DNA from: T1Sed10-7 sp040904745
Lineage (GTDB): Bacteria; Actinomycetota; Nitriliruptoria; Nitriliruptorales; Nitriliruptoraceae
Reading direction: 5' to 3'
DNA: 18,940 nucleotides
NCBI GenBank assembly: GCA_040904745.1
Contig: JBBDSW010000176.1
Span: 1-18,940, forward strand
Part shown: positions 1 to 6,462 of the stretch, piece by piece
How positions within the stretch are numbered: the first letter of the stretch is position 1
How the letters are laid out: every line of letters begins with the position of its first letter
Notes under the pieces: model-generated
Database searches by the model: none
Told to the model about the DNA's origin: nothing
Seen by the model: the letters and a program-made list of their open reading frames with translations, nothing else
Made by a program: the position numbers and the translations under genes

Positions 1-1
1 G

Positions 2-124
2 GCGGCCTTCGCCGTACCGGCGGTCATCCTCGGCGCACTCGCGTGGTGGCTGCCTGCTCGACGCACCAAGGGCGAGCGCGGCACCACTTCTGCTCCGACC
101 GAGACGGAGCATGTCTCGGCGTGA
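2..124 (+). CDS. C-terminal end of a membrane transporter (partial, possibly MFS)
   Basis: An open frame runs in from the left edge and ends at TGA 122-124. The 40 visible residues begin with a hydrophobic helix (AAFAVPAVILGALAWWLPAR), continue with a basic patch (RRTKGER) and finish with a hydrophilic tail. A last transmembrane helix followed by positive residues and a short polar tail is what the C-terminus of a 12- or 14-helix major facilitator transporter looks like, but the piece is too short to assign a family or substrate. It converges on the copper-block histidine kinase, with a strong hairpin between the two. The start and most of the gene lie outside the window. Confidence 0.5.
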   Translation, partial: AAFAVPAVILGALAWWLPARRTKGERGTTSAPTETEHVSA

Positions 125-131
125 GCATCTG

Positions 132-170
132 GTCAGGGCCGGGGTTGCCTCCCACAGCCCCGGCCCTGAC
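132..170. terminator. Perfect 13-bp inverted repeat between convergent genes
   Basis: GTCAGGGCCGGGG (132-144) pairs perfectly with CCCCGGCCCTGAC (158-170) across a 13-base loop. It lies 7 bases after the stop of the plus-strand transporter and 21 bases beyond the stop of the minus-strand histidine kinase. A very GC-rich stem between convergent genes suits a bidirectional terminator. There is no T-run, which is common for terminators in high-GC actinobacteria. Confidence 0.8.
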
Positions 171-191
171 GTCTGCGCCGCGGGGGGGGGA

Positions 192-1310
192 TCAGCCCTT
201 CGGCAGCGGTGGTGCGGACGGAAGGTGGATGTGGAACCGGGCGCCCTGCCCGGGCCCGTCGCTGGATGCCGTGATGTCCCCACCGTGTCCGTGGACGATG
301 GCACGGCTGATGGTCAGACCGATCCCACTGCCCCCGACGCGGTGCCGCGACGGATCGGCGCGATAGAAGCGCTGGAAGAGGTGGGGGAGGTGTTCAGCGG
401 CGATGCCCTCGCCGGAGTCGGCCACCTCGATGTCCACACCATCCTCGCTCCTGCTGGCGCTCACCGACACCTCACCACCGGCGGGTGTGTGCTCGAGCGC
501 GTTGGCCAGCAGGTTGGTGAGCACCTGCGCCAGACGGTCACGATCGCCCTGCAGGGTGATCGGTGACGATGGCAGATCCGTGAGGACCGCGACGTGATGC
601 TCCCGTGCGGCAGGTGCCAGGGCGTCGACCGCGGTGGTCACGAGTTCGCCCACCTCGACGGGACCCTTCTCGAAGGACAGGCGGCCCTCCTCGGCTCGGG
701 AGACCAGCCCCAGGTCCTCGACGAGCCGCTGGAGGCGGCCCGTCGCCTCCTGCAGGGTCGCCCACGTCTCACCCGTGGGCTCCACCACCCCGTCGACCAG
801 CCCCTCGTGGTAGGCCTCGATCGTGGCCAGCGGGGTTCGCAGCTCGTGCGCGAGATCCGCGAGGAGCCCACGCCGGGTCTCCTCGGTGCGCTCGATCGCC
901 TCGGCCATGTCGTTGAACGCATCGGCCAGATCTGCCAGCTCGTCGTCGGCGCCGGGTCTCGGTGTGCGGGCGTGGAGCTGTCCCGCTGCCAGCTGCCCGG
1001 CGGTCTCGGACAGCCGTTCCACCGGCCGGGCGATACGCCGTGCGAGCAACCAAGAGACCGCGGCGGCGCTCGCGGTGGCGCCGACGAGTCCGATGGTCAA
1101 CGCGATCATGAGCGTCTCGGACAGCGCCGCATCGAGGTGGTGGCCGACCACGTCGGACACGGGCCCCACCGCACGTTGGACGTGGTCGCGGAAGATCGGT
1201 GGCGCCACCACGAACGCCACGGCACCGAGCGTGGCAACACCGACGAGGATGACCAGTATCTGGCCGGTGAACAGCCGGCGCGCGAGTCGCCGAGGGCGAC
1301 GAGATGTCAT
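192..1310 (-). CDS. Sensor histidine kinase of a copper-block two-component system
   Basis: This 372-aa membrane kinase would autophosphorylate and pass phosphate to the response regulator encoded just upstream. In order it shows transmembrane helix 1 (about 17-37), a short extracytoplasmic loop (about 38-65), helix 2 (about 66-90), a HAMP linker (about 88-142), a HisKA domain with the H-box AHELRTP (phospho-His155), and a HATPase_c domain with N-box NLLANALEHTP (from N266), G1 DSGEGI (298-303) and G2 GGSGIGL (326-332). All catalytic motifs are present. The ATG overlaps the regulator's TGA by 4 bases (1307-1310), so the pair is translationally coupled. Its place at the end of a copper-efflux gene block suggests sensing of copper or envelope metal stress (CusS/CopS-like role), but that is inference from neighbours. 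The loop of roughly 28 residues is much shorter than the periplasmic domain of CusS. Confidence 0.93.
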   Translation of the reverse strand: MTSRRPRRLARRLFTGQILVILVGVATLGAVAFVVAPPIFRDHVQRAVGPVSDVVGHHLDAALSETLMIALTIGLVGATASAAAVSWLLARRIARPVERLSETAGQLAAGQLHARTPRPGADDELADLADAFNDMAEAIERTEETRRGLLADLAHELRTPLATIEAYHEGLVDGVVEPTGETWATLQEATGRLQRLVEDLGLVSRAEEGRLSFEKGPVEVGELVTTAVDALAPAAREHHVAVLTDLPSSPITLQGDRDRLAQVLTNLLANALEHTPAGGEVSVSASRSEDGVDIEVADSGEGIAAEHLPHLFQRFYRADPSRHRVGGSGIGLTISRAIVHGHGGDITASSDGPGQGARFHIHLPSAPPLPKG

Positions 1311-1999
1311 CGCGCCGCCATGCGGTACCCGACGCCACGCACCGTCTGGATGAACCGCGGTTCGCGTCCCGTGTCTGCGAGCTTGCGGCGGAGGTTGCCG
1401 ATGTGGACCGCGAGGACGTGATGGTCGCGGTAGGCGGCCGAACCCCAGATCCGCTCCAGCAGCTGCTCCTTGGAGAACACGATGCGCGGCTGGGCGGAGA
1501 GGGTGTCCAGCAGATCGAACTCGAGCCGGGTGAGCTCGACCGGCTCCCCGGCCAGGGTGACCTCTCGTGCCGCGGGGTCGATGGTGAGCTCGCCGAACGA
1601 GCGGGCATCGGGTGCTCCCGATGCCTCCCGCCGGGGCCGTCGGAGCATCGCCTGGATGCGCGCCACCAGCTCGTTCGGCGAGAACGGCTTCGTGACGTAG
1701 TCGTCGGCGCCGACCCGCAATCCGACGATGCGGTCGACCTCGTCGGTGCGGGCGGTCAGCATGACGATGTAGGGATCGGATCGTTCGCGGACGCGGCGGG
1801 CGACCTCGAGGCCATCGATGCCGGGCAGCATCAGATCGAGGACGATCACGTCCGGATCGGTCTCCTCGATCACCGCGAGGGCGTCAGCGCCATCGTGCGC
1901 GACGTGGACCCGGTAGCCCTCCCGTTCGAGGTAGCGCTGGACGAGGGTGGTCAGTGGGCGTTCGTCATCGACGACGACCACCGTCACCGTGTCAGACAT
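1307..1999 (-). CDS. OmpR/PhoB-family response regulator
   Basis: A 230-aa two-domain regulator. The receiver domain (about 5-118) has the acidic pair D11/D12, phosphoacceptor D55 in the LDLMLPG context, T82 in MLTA, and the conserved lysine K104 in YVTKPF. The C-terminal winged helix (about 132-228) has the family signature regions LTRLEFDLL, the RRKL recognition-helix end and TVRGVGYRM. All key phosphorylation residues are intact, so it should be a functional DNA-binding transcription factor paired with the overlapping histidine kinase. It lies 21 bases downstream of the SHOCT gene, on the same strand as copB and its partners, which suggests control of the copper block. The targets cannot be read from sequence alone. 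Confidence 0.94.
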   Translation of the reverse strand: MSDTVTVVVVDDERPLTTLVQRYLEREGYRVHVAHDGADALAVIEETDPDVIVLDLMLPGIDGLEVARRVRERSDPYIVMLTARTDEVDRIVGLRVGADDYVTKPFSPNELVARIQAMLRRPRREASGAPDARSFGELTIDPAAREVTLAGEPVELTRLEFDLLDTLSAQPRIVFSKEQLLERIWGSAAYRDHHVLAVHIGNLRRKLADTGREPRFIQTVRGVGYRMAAR

Positions 2000-2020
2000 C
2001 CGGGTCGCTTCCCACGCCGC

Positions 2021-2236
2021 TCAGGCTCGTTCGAGCTCGTCACGCAGGCGACGGTACTCCTCCAGGTCGAGCTGTCCGCGGGCCAGGCGTTCGTCCAGGA
2101 CCGTGCGGGCCGTCCGTCCGCCGTGCCCGTCGGTGGGGAACATGCTCATCGCCGCCCACACGATCGTTCCCACGACGACGACCCAGACGATGGTCATCGG
2201 GAGCCAGTGCCACCAGGTGGCAGCGTTCCACATCAT
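2021..2236 (-). CDS. Small SHOCT-domain membrane protein
   Basis: A 71-aa protein with one transmembrane helix (about 12-32) and a C-terminal SHOCT motif (about 43-71: a VLDERLARGQLDLEEYRRLR-type segment). I chose the ATG at 2236 because a strong GAGGAGG sits seven bases before it; a longer open frame upstream lacks a ribosome site and runs antisense-like through the next gene. SHOCT modules are short helical elements thought to aid oligomerisation and often follow a single membrane helix in small proteins of unknown role. Small SHOCT proteins are frequently found beside copper ATPases and two-component systems. The function here is unknown; a role as membrane accessory to the metal efflux block is inference. 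Confidence 0.85.
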   Translation of the reverse strand: MMWNAATWWHWLPMTIVWVVVVGTIVWAAMSMFPTDGHGGRTARTVLDERLARGQLDLEEYRRLRDELERA

Positions 2237-2267
2237 GTTCGAACCTCCTCGCGTCGTTGCCGGCTGC

Positions 2268-2825
2268 TCACGTGGCATCGGCCGAGAAGTCGCCGGTGAC
2301 CTCCAGAGCGCCATCCCCGTCGTCAGAGGACAGCGGGATCGCGAGGTGGTGAGGACCGTCCATCCCCGGGTGCATCTGCAGGGGGAACTGGAGGAGGACC
2401 TCGCCACCTGCCGGTACCGCCACCTGCTGGCCGGCCTGGGTCAGCTCACCGTCGGCGTAGACGGGCCCGGGACAGCAACCCTCCAACACACGGGGCTGGC
2501 CGATCGTCACGCTGCGCTCGTCCCCGGTCGGGTTCGTGATCGTCCAACCCGGCACGTAGGTGACACCGAGCGCCACCTCGCCCATCGCGACCTCGACGCC
2601 TGCGACCTCCAGGTCACCGATGCGTGCCTGGCCGGAGACCTCTTTCGGCGCTGGCATCGCCGGTCCGCCCATGGGGTTCGGGAGGTTCGGGTCGCCCGCG
2701 GCGGCGCTGTCCGGGCCGTCGAGTCCGAACGCGGAGTACAGCAGCGCAGCAGCCAGTGCGGCGATCGCGGCGACCAGCGGCAGGGAGCGACGGCGGGCGG
2801 AGGTCGCGGTGGCGGATCGGGACAT
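2268..2825 (-). CDS. Membrane-anchored DUF1573-like protein with CC and MHPGM motifs
   Basis: About 185 aa. A basic N-terminus leads into one hydrophobic helix (about 15-34) that can serve as an uncleaved anchor or signal; a low-complexity Pro/Gly/Met linker follows (about 44-62). The rest is a beta-rich Ig-like domain with the motif GWTITNPTGDE, typical of DUF1573-like folds, then EGCCPGP (Cys117, Cys118) and MHPGMDGPHH (151-160). The vicinal cysteines and the Met/His cluster are plausible copper ligands, and the gene sits between a CYCGC protein and a SHOCT gene in a copper block. Two adjacent ATGs exist (2828, 2825); GAGGAGG is five bases from the second, which decides the start. I do not recognise a named family; metal binding is inference. 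Confidence 0.8.
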   Translation of the reverse strand: MSRSATATSARRRSLPLVAAIAALAAALLYSAFGLDGPDSAAAGDPNLPNPMGGPAMPAPKEVSGQARIGDLEVAGVEVAMGEVALGVTYVPGWTITNPTGDERSVTIGQPRVLEGCCPGPVYADGELTQAGQQVAVPAGGEVLLQFPLQMHPGMDGPHHLAIPLSSDDGDGALEVTGDFSADAT

Positions 2826-2853
2826 CATGGCCTCCTCGAGGCGTCGGTACGTT

Positions 2854-3306
2854 TCAGATGGTGATGTCGCCGTAGCGCTCGTCGATGCGACGCACGATCT
2901 CGTCGATCGGCACGCCCTCCTCGCGGAGTTCGGCGACCTCCTCGGCCTCCGCCAGGCACACGGCGCACCCGGTGGCGTGCGCCTCCCACGCGCCGTCCGC
3001 GCGGACGAAGCACGCCAGGAGATCCTCGTGGCCCAGGAAAGACTCGCAGCCGCAGTAGCAGCGGACCTCGGAGAACGCCTCGGGGTCAGCAGTCGCGGCC
3101 CGGTAGAGCGCCTGGTGGTCCTCCGGCAGGTCGGCGAGGGCAACCTCACCACCGGGTGCCACCTCCATCATCGGAGCGGCGACGGTCTCCTCCTCCGAGG
3201 ACGGTTGCGTGCCACCGACCACCCAGATGGCGGTCACCGCGGCGGTCACCGCGACGGCCAGCACCCACCAGGGGCCCCGTCCGGGCTCGTCATCGGCGCC
3301 AGCCAT
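2854..3306 (-). CDS. Membrane-anchored CYCGC-motif protein (PCYCGC family)
   Basis: A 150-aa protein with one N-terminal hydrophobic helix (about 13-31) and an exported-looking acidic linker. The conserved core has CYCGC (83-87), His93, Cys99, His110 and a second CxxC-like pair (Cys114, Cys117), followed by a helical tail. This matches the PCYCGC-motif family of small Cys/His-rich envelope proteins, although the first proline is replaced (VRCYCGC). Such proteins are often found next to copper or heavy-metal transport genes and are thought to bind metal. The start has GAGGAG five bases upstream of ATG 3306. It begins 117 bases downstream of the copper ATPase stop and ends about 28 bases before the DUF1573-like gene, so these two are likely cotranscribed. 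Confidence 0.85.
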   Translation of the reverse strand: MAGADDEPGRGPWWVLAVAVTAAVTAIWVVGGTQPSSEEETVAAPMMEVAPGGEVALADLPEDHQALYRAATADPEAFSEVRCYCGCESFLGHEDLLACFVRADGAWEAHATGCAVCLAEAEEVAELREEGVPIDEIVRRIDERYGDITI

Positions 3307-3388
3307 GCCTGCTCCTCGTGTCCGCGTCGTGCGCAGTCATCGGCCCGATCCGGGTGGATCGGCATCGAGGAGGAAGGTGGCGCACCCG

Positions 3389-3416
3389 TTGTCACGAGCC
3401 GACAAGCGCCGGTCAA
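3389..3416 (-). promoter_or_regulatory. Possible promoter and operator for the CYCGC-DUF1573-SHOCT genes
   Basis: The 117-base space between the ATPase stop and the CYCGC start holds TTGACC on the minus strand (3416 to 3411), a fair -35 box, and the inverted repeat TTGTC (3389-3393) / GACAA (3401-3405) with a 7-base spacer in the -10 zone. No good -10 hexamer is seen, so this is a weak candidate for an internal regulated promoter. Confidence 0.25.
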
Positions 3417-3423
3417 GAACGCG

Positions 3424-5502
3424 TCAAGCCGTCGCGGACCCCTCGCCGAGCGGATCGAGACGTACCCGTCGCAGGAGTTGGGCGTTCAAGGCGACCACCA
3501 CCGTCGACGCGCTCATCAGCACCGCACCGAGCGCCATGGGAAGCGTGATGCCGATCGGTGCGAGGACGCCCGCTGCCAGCGGGATGGCCAGCACGTTGTA
3601 GCCGGCGGCCCACCACAGGTTCTGCACCATCTTGCGGTAGGTCGCGGCCGAGAGCGTGCGGATGGCGATGACGCCCCGGGGGTCGTCGGAGGCGAGCACG
3701 ATGCCCGCCGACTCGATGGCGACGTCGGTCCCGGCACCGATCGCGATGCCCACGTCCGCGCGGGCCAGCGCCGGCGCGTCGTTGATCCCGTCGCCGACCA
3801 TCGCGACCGACATCCCGCGGTCCTGGAGTTCGGCCACCTTGGCGTCCTTGTCCTCGGGGAGGACCTCCGCGAACACCTCGTCGATGTCGAGCTCGGCTGC
3901 GACCGCCTCGGCGACCGGGCGGGCATCTCCGGTGATCATCGCCACCGTGACACCCGCGTCGTGCAGGAGGCGCACCGCTTCGCGGGAGACGTCACGGACC
4001 TCGTCCTCGAGGCTCAGCGCCCCGATGACCTCCTGATCGCGCACGACGTGTAGGACCGCGGCGCCGCGTTCGCTCCAACGCTCCGTCGCGGCGGCCAGCT
4101 CGCCGGGGGCCTCCAGATCGCGCTCGCGGAGCAGGGCCGGCCCGCCGACCGCCACCTCGGCGCCATCGACCGTGGCGGAAACGCCCCGGCCGGTCATCGA
4201 GCGGAAGTCGCTCGCGGTCGGCACCTCGTCGAGCCGCTCGGTGGCCAGTGCATGGATCGCGCGGGCCAACGGGTGCTCGGAGTCGGCCTCGACCGCGCCG
4301 GCCAGGGCGAGCAGCTCGTCCTCGCTGACGCCATCGACGGTGGCCAGCTCGGCGACGGCGTGCTCACCGCGGGTGAGCGTCCCGGTCTTGTCGAACAGCA
4401 CGGCATCGATCGTCCGCATGCGCTCCAGTGCGATGCGGTCCTTGACCAGGATCCCGGACCGGGCCGACTTCGAGGTGGAGATCGACGTGACCAGCGGGAT
4501 GGCCAGACCGAGGGCGTGGGGGCAGGCGATGATGAGCACGGTGACGGTGCGGTTGACGGCGAACGCCGGCTGCCCGAGGGCTGCCCACGTGATCGCGGTG
4601 ATGGCACCGGCGGCGATCGCGACGTAGAAGAGCAGCGCGGCGGCCCGGTCGGCCAGGGCCTGGGCACGGGAGCTGGACGACTGGGCCTCGGCGACCAGGC
4701 GCTGGATCCCGGCGATCGCGGTGTCCTCTCCGAGGGCGTCGACCTCGATGCGCAGGCTCGCGTCCGCCACGACGGTGCCGGCGACGACCCGGTCACCGGC
4801 CCCTCGCGAGACCGGGTTGGACTCGCCCGTCAGCATCGACTCGTCGACGTCCGCGGTGCCATCCTGGATCGTGCCGTCAGCCGGGATGCGTGCGCCAGGA
4901 CGCACCAGGACCAGCTCGCCGGTCGAGAGCTCGGAGACCGGAACGTTCTCGATCGACCCGTCCGAGGTGACCCGATCCGCGTCGTCGGGGAGCAGCTCGG
5001 CGAGCGCGGCCAGCGCGCCTTGGGCTTGGCCGATGGCCCGCATCTCCACCCAGTGTCCGAGCAGCATGACCGCGATCAAGAGGGCCAGCTCCCACCACAC
5101 CTCCTGCGAGAACCAGCCGAAGGTGGTCGCCAGGGATGCCCCGAAGGCCACGGTGATGGCCAGGCTGATGAGCAGCATCATCCCCGGCTGGCGTGCCTTC
5201 GCCTCGGAGAGCCCACCGGTCAGGAACGGCCAGCCTCCGTAGAGGAAGATGATCGAGCCGAGCACGGGTTCGATCCAGCCCGAGCCGGGGAAGGTCGGTG
5301 CCGTGTACCCGCCCCACTCCTGGATCATCGAGGACCAGAACACGACCGGGACGCTGAGGAGAAGCGTCAACCAGAGCCGGTCACGGAACATCGCCGCGTG
5401 GTCTCCGTGGCCGGAATGGTCTCCGTGGCCATCGCCATCGCCGTGACCGTCGTGCGACCCGTCGGCGTGGGAGGTGTCGTGCTCCTGGGTGTCCGTTGCC
5501 AT
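3424..5502 (-). CDS. copB: CopB-type copper-exporting P1B ATPase (CPH motif)
   Basis: A 692-aa P-type ATPase that would pump copper (or silver) out of the cytoplasm at the cost of ATP. The N-terminus (1-36) is His/Asp/Gly-rich with about ten histidines instead of a CxxC heavy-metal domain. Membrane helices follow from about 40. Actuator loop TGES is at 225-228; the transport-site motif is CPH (327-329) in helix 6; phosphorylation motif DKTGT at 371-375; HP at 410-411; hinge GDGIND at 570-575; last helices carry YN and MSAST (663-667). CPH plus the MSAST helix and His-rich tail are the P1B-3 (CopB) pattern, as opposed to CPC of CopA. Length is normal. GAGGG lies six bases before ATG 5502. A CsoR-like palindrome and a -10-like TATGAT lie just upstream. 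Silver specificity or Cu(II) versus Cu(I) preference cannot be decided. Confidence 0.93.
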   Translation of the reverse strand: MATDTQEHDTSHADGSHDGHGDGDGHGDHSGHGDHAAMFRDRLWLTLLLSVPVVFWSSMIQEWGGYTAPTFPGSGWIEPVLGSIIFLYGGWPFLTGGLSEAKARQPGMMLLISLAITVAFGASLATTFGWFSQEVWWELALLIAVMLLGHWVEMRAIGQAQGALAALAELLPDDADRVTSDGSIENVPVSELSTGELVLVRPGARIPADGTIQDGTADVDESMLTGESNPVSRGAGDRVVAGTVVADASLRIEVDALGEDTAIAGIQRLVAEAQSSSSRAQALADRAAALLFYVAIAAGAITAITWAALGQPAFAVNRTVTVLIIACPHALGLAIPLVTSISTSKSARSGILVKDRIALERMRTIDAVLFDKTGTLTRGEHAVAELATVDGVSEDELLALAGAVEADSEHPLARAIHALATERLDEVPTASDFRSMTGRGVSATVDGAEVAVGGPALLRERDLEAPGELAAATERWSERGAAVLHVVRDQEVIGALSLEDEVRDVSREAVRLLHDAGVTVAMITGDARPVAEAVAAELDIDEVFAEVLPEDKDAKVAELQDRGMSVAMVGDGINDAPALARADVGIAIGAGTDVAIESAGIVLASDDPRGVIAIRTLSAATYRKMVQNLWWAAGYNVLAIPLAAGVLAPIGITLPMALGAVLMSASTVVVALNAQLLRRVRLDPLGEGSATA

Positions 5503-5560
5503 CGAGTGCCCTCATGCCGGGGATCGGGATCGAGTCTCGCAGGCTCACCGCGACCACCAT

Positions 5561-5584
5561 GGGTATCATACCCCCCAGGGGTAT
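5561..5584 (-). promoter_or_regulatory. CsoR-like double palindrome in front of copB
   Basis: Two overlapping palindromes: GGGTAT-C-ATACCC (5561-5573) and ATACCCC-CCA-GGGGTAT (5568-5584). Both are perfect. The second contains TACCC-N5-GGGTA, a spacing compatible with GC-rich operators of CsoR-family copper repressors as I recall them. On the minus strand TATGAT (5570 to 5565) can act as a -10 box inside the site, about 60 bases before the copB ATG, so bound repressor would block the promoter. No acceptable -35 at 17 bases is seen; TTGCAT is only 12 bases away. Confidence 0.6.
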
Positions 5585-5629
5585 GCAACGGCCGGCCGCC
5601 GCGTGATGCCGAGGGTCCGGCTGGCCCGT

Positions 5630-5829
5630 CGGGGTCGAGAGTGACCCCGAGACGCCACGGCACGGCGACCATCTCCTCGGTCATCCCCAGACGCTCGTAC
5701 AGCGCCCGAGCCGTGCGCACGTCTCAGGCGCACCACGGTGCTGCCGTGCTCCCGGCACCACCGCATCGCCTGCGCGACCAACGCGGCCGCCACCTGGCTC
5801 TCGTCCTCGTCCAGCCTTCGGATGCGCAT
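5630..5829 (-). pseudogene. Remnant of a GNAT acetyltransferase
   Basis: From ATG 5829 one frame reads a GNAT-like helix (AALVAQAMRWCREHGSTVV), then a second frame continues with ARALYERLGMTEEMV. ALYERLGM is the classic C-terminal GNAT motif. Joining them needs a one-base shift near 5713-5721 (after VRLR). The N-terminal half of a normal GNAT (about 150 aa), including most of the acetyl-CoA loop, is missing: the text starts with RRLDEDES where a full protein would read YVDEDERGRG-like sequence. No stop occurs at the expected end in the second frame, so the 3' limit given is approximate. It lies downstream of the MarR gene on the same strand. A GAGG/AAGGT-like site before ATG means a short peptide might still be made, but function as an acetyltransferase is excluded. 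Confidence 0.6.
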
Positions 5830-5856
5830 CGTCGCACCTTTGCCCCGAGTCGGCCC

Positions 5857-6375
5857 CTAGTCCTCGCGGGCTGCGAACCCGCCGGGCACATCCCCGAGAT
5901 CCACGAGGAGCCGCTGGAGCAGTCCGGCGAGCTGGGTTTGTTCCTGCGGCTCGAGCGCCGACAGGAGTCCTGCCTCGACGTCGAGGTGGTGGGTCAGGAC
6001 CTCGTCGATGAGCTCGCGGCCTTGGTCCGTCAGCGTGATGAGGACGCGACGCCGGTTGCTCGCATCGGTCTCCCGGGTCACCAACTCCTTGGCGACCAGC
6101 CGGTCGACCCGGTTGGTGATCGCCCCGGAGGTGACCATCGAGGACTCGACCAGGCTCCCCGCGGTCAGGCGGAACGGGGACCCGGAGCGTCGCAGCGTGG
6201 CGAGGATGTCGAACTCGCCCGGCAGCAGGTCGAAGCGGGCGAAGTTGTGACGCAGCTCGGCCTCGAGCCAGCGGGCGGTACGCGAGAGCCGTCCGACGAC
6301 GCCCATGGGCCACGGGTCGACGTCCGGTCGCTCGTGCCGCCACTGGTCGAGCAGTTCGTCCACGTGATCCCGCAC
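5857..6375 (-). CDS. MarR-family transcriptional regulator
   Basis: A 172-aa winged-helix regulator. The core has FDLLPGEFDILATLRRSG, a recognition helix region SSMVTSGAITNRVDRLV and the wing with the typical DxRxxxIxLT pattern as DASNRRRVLITLTDQGREL, followed by a long dimerisation helix. The start is GTG at 6375, supported by GAGGT six bases upstream. The protein is divergently transcribed from an EamA-type exporter with an 87-base AT-rich spacer full of inverted repeats, the usual arrangement in which a MarR protein represses itself and the transporter until a ligand binds. The ligand is unknown. A decayed GNAT fragment follows 28 bases downstream. Confidence 0.92.
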   Translation of the reverse strand: MRDHVDELLDQWRHERPDVDPWPMGVVGRLSRTARWLEAELRHNFARFDLLPGEFDILATLRRSGSPFRLTAGSLVESSMVTSGAITNRVDRLVAKELVTRETDASNRRRVLITLTDQGRELIDEVLTHHLDVEAGLLSALEPQEQTQLAGLLQRLLVDLGDVPGGFAARED

Positions 6376-6384
6376 GGCGATACC

Positions 6385-6448
6385 TCAACGTTGAAACTCT
6401 TGACGGAGAGTAGCAAGGTCCTTATAGTTCAACACTAAAGAGTTTAAT
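6385..6448. promoter_or_regulatory. Candidate MarR operator region in the divergent spacer
   Basis: TCAACGTTGA (6385-6394) is a perfect 10-base palindrome next to the MarR start. AAACTCTT (6394-6401) is repeated inverted as AAGAGTTT (6438-6445), and TTGAA at 6391 is mirrored by TTCAA at 6429. The spacer is far more AT-rich than its surroundings. This is the layout expected for MarR-dimer sites overlapping both promoters. Confidence 0.5.
6400..6427 (+). promoter_or_regulatory. Sigma70-like promoter of the EamA gene
   Basis: TTGACG (6400-6405) and TTATAG (6422-6427) are separated by 16 bases, a good match to a housekeeping promoter. It is flanked by the AAACTCTT/AAGAGTTT repeats. The same AT box reads TATAAG on the minus strand and might serve the divergent MarR gene. 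Confidence 0.5.
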
Positions 6449-6462
6449 GGTAAGGAATAGAG

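Noticed and set aside
182..190. Run of nine G before the histidine kinase stop
   Set aside because: Might be another sequencing tail, but it is short, has no N and sits in a non-coding GC-rich spacer, so it needs no special explanation.
2560..4053. Plus-strand open frame of 497 codons
   Set aside because: Antisense to three copper-block genes with clear motifs; low-complexity His/Arg/Asp content.
5565..5588. TTGCAT and TATGAT as a complete promoter for copB
   Set aside because: Spacing is only 12 bases, too short for a sigma70-type promoter; only the -10 box was kept as a possibility.
4252..6438. Plus-strand open frame of 728 codons
   Set aside because: Antisense to copB and marR; Arg/Asp/Gly-rich text without domains, typical of antisense translation in GC-rich DNA.
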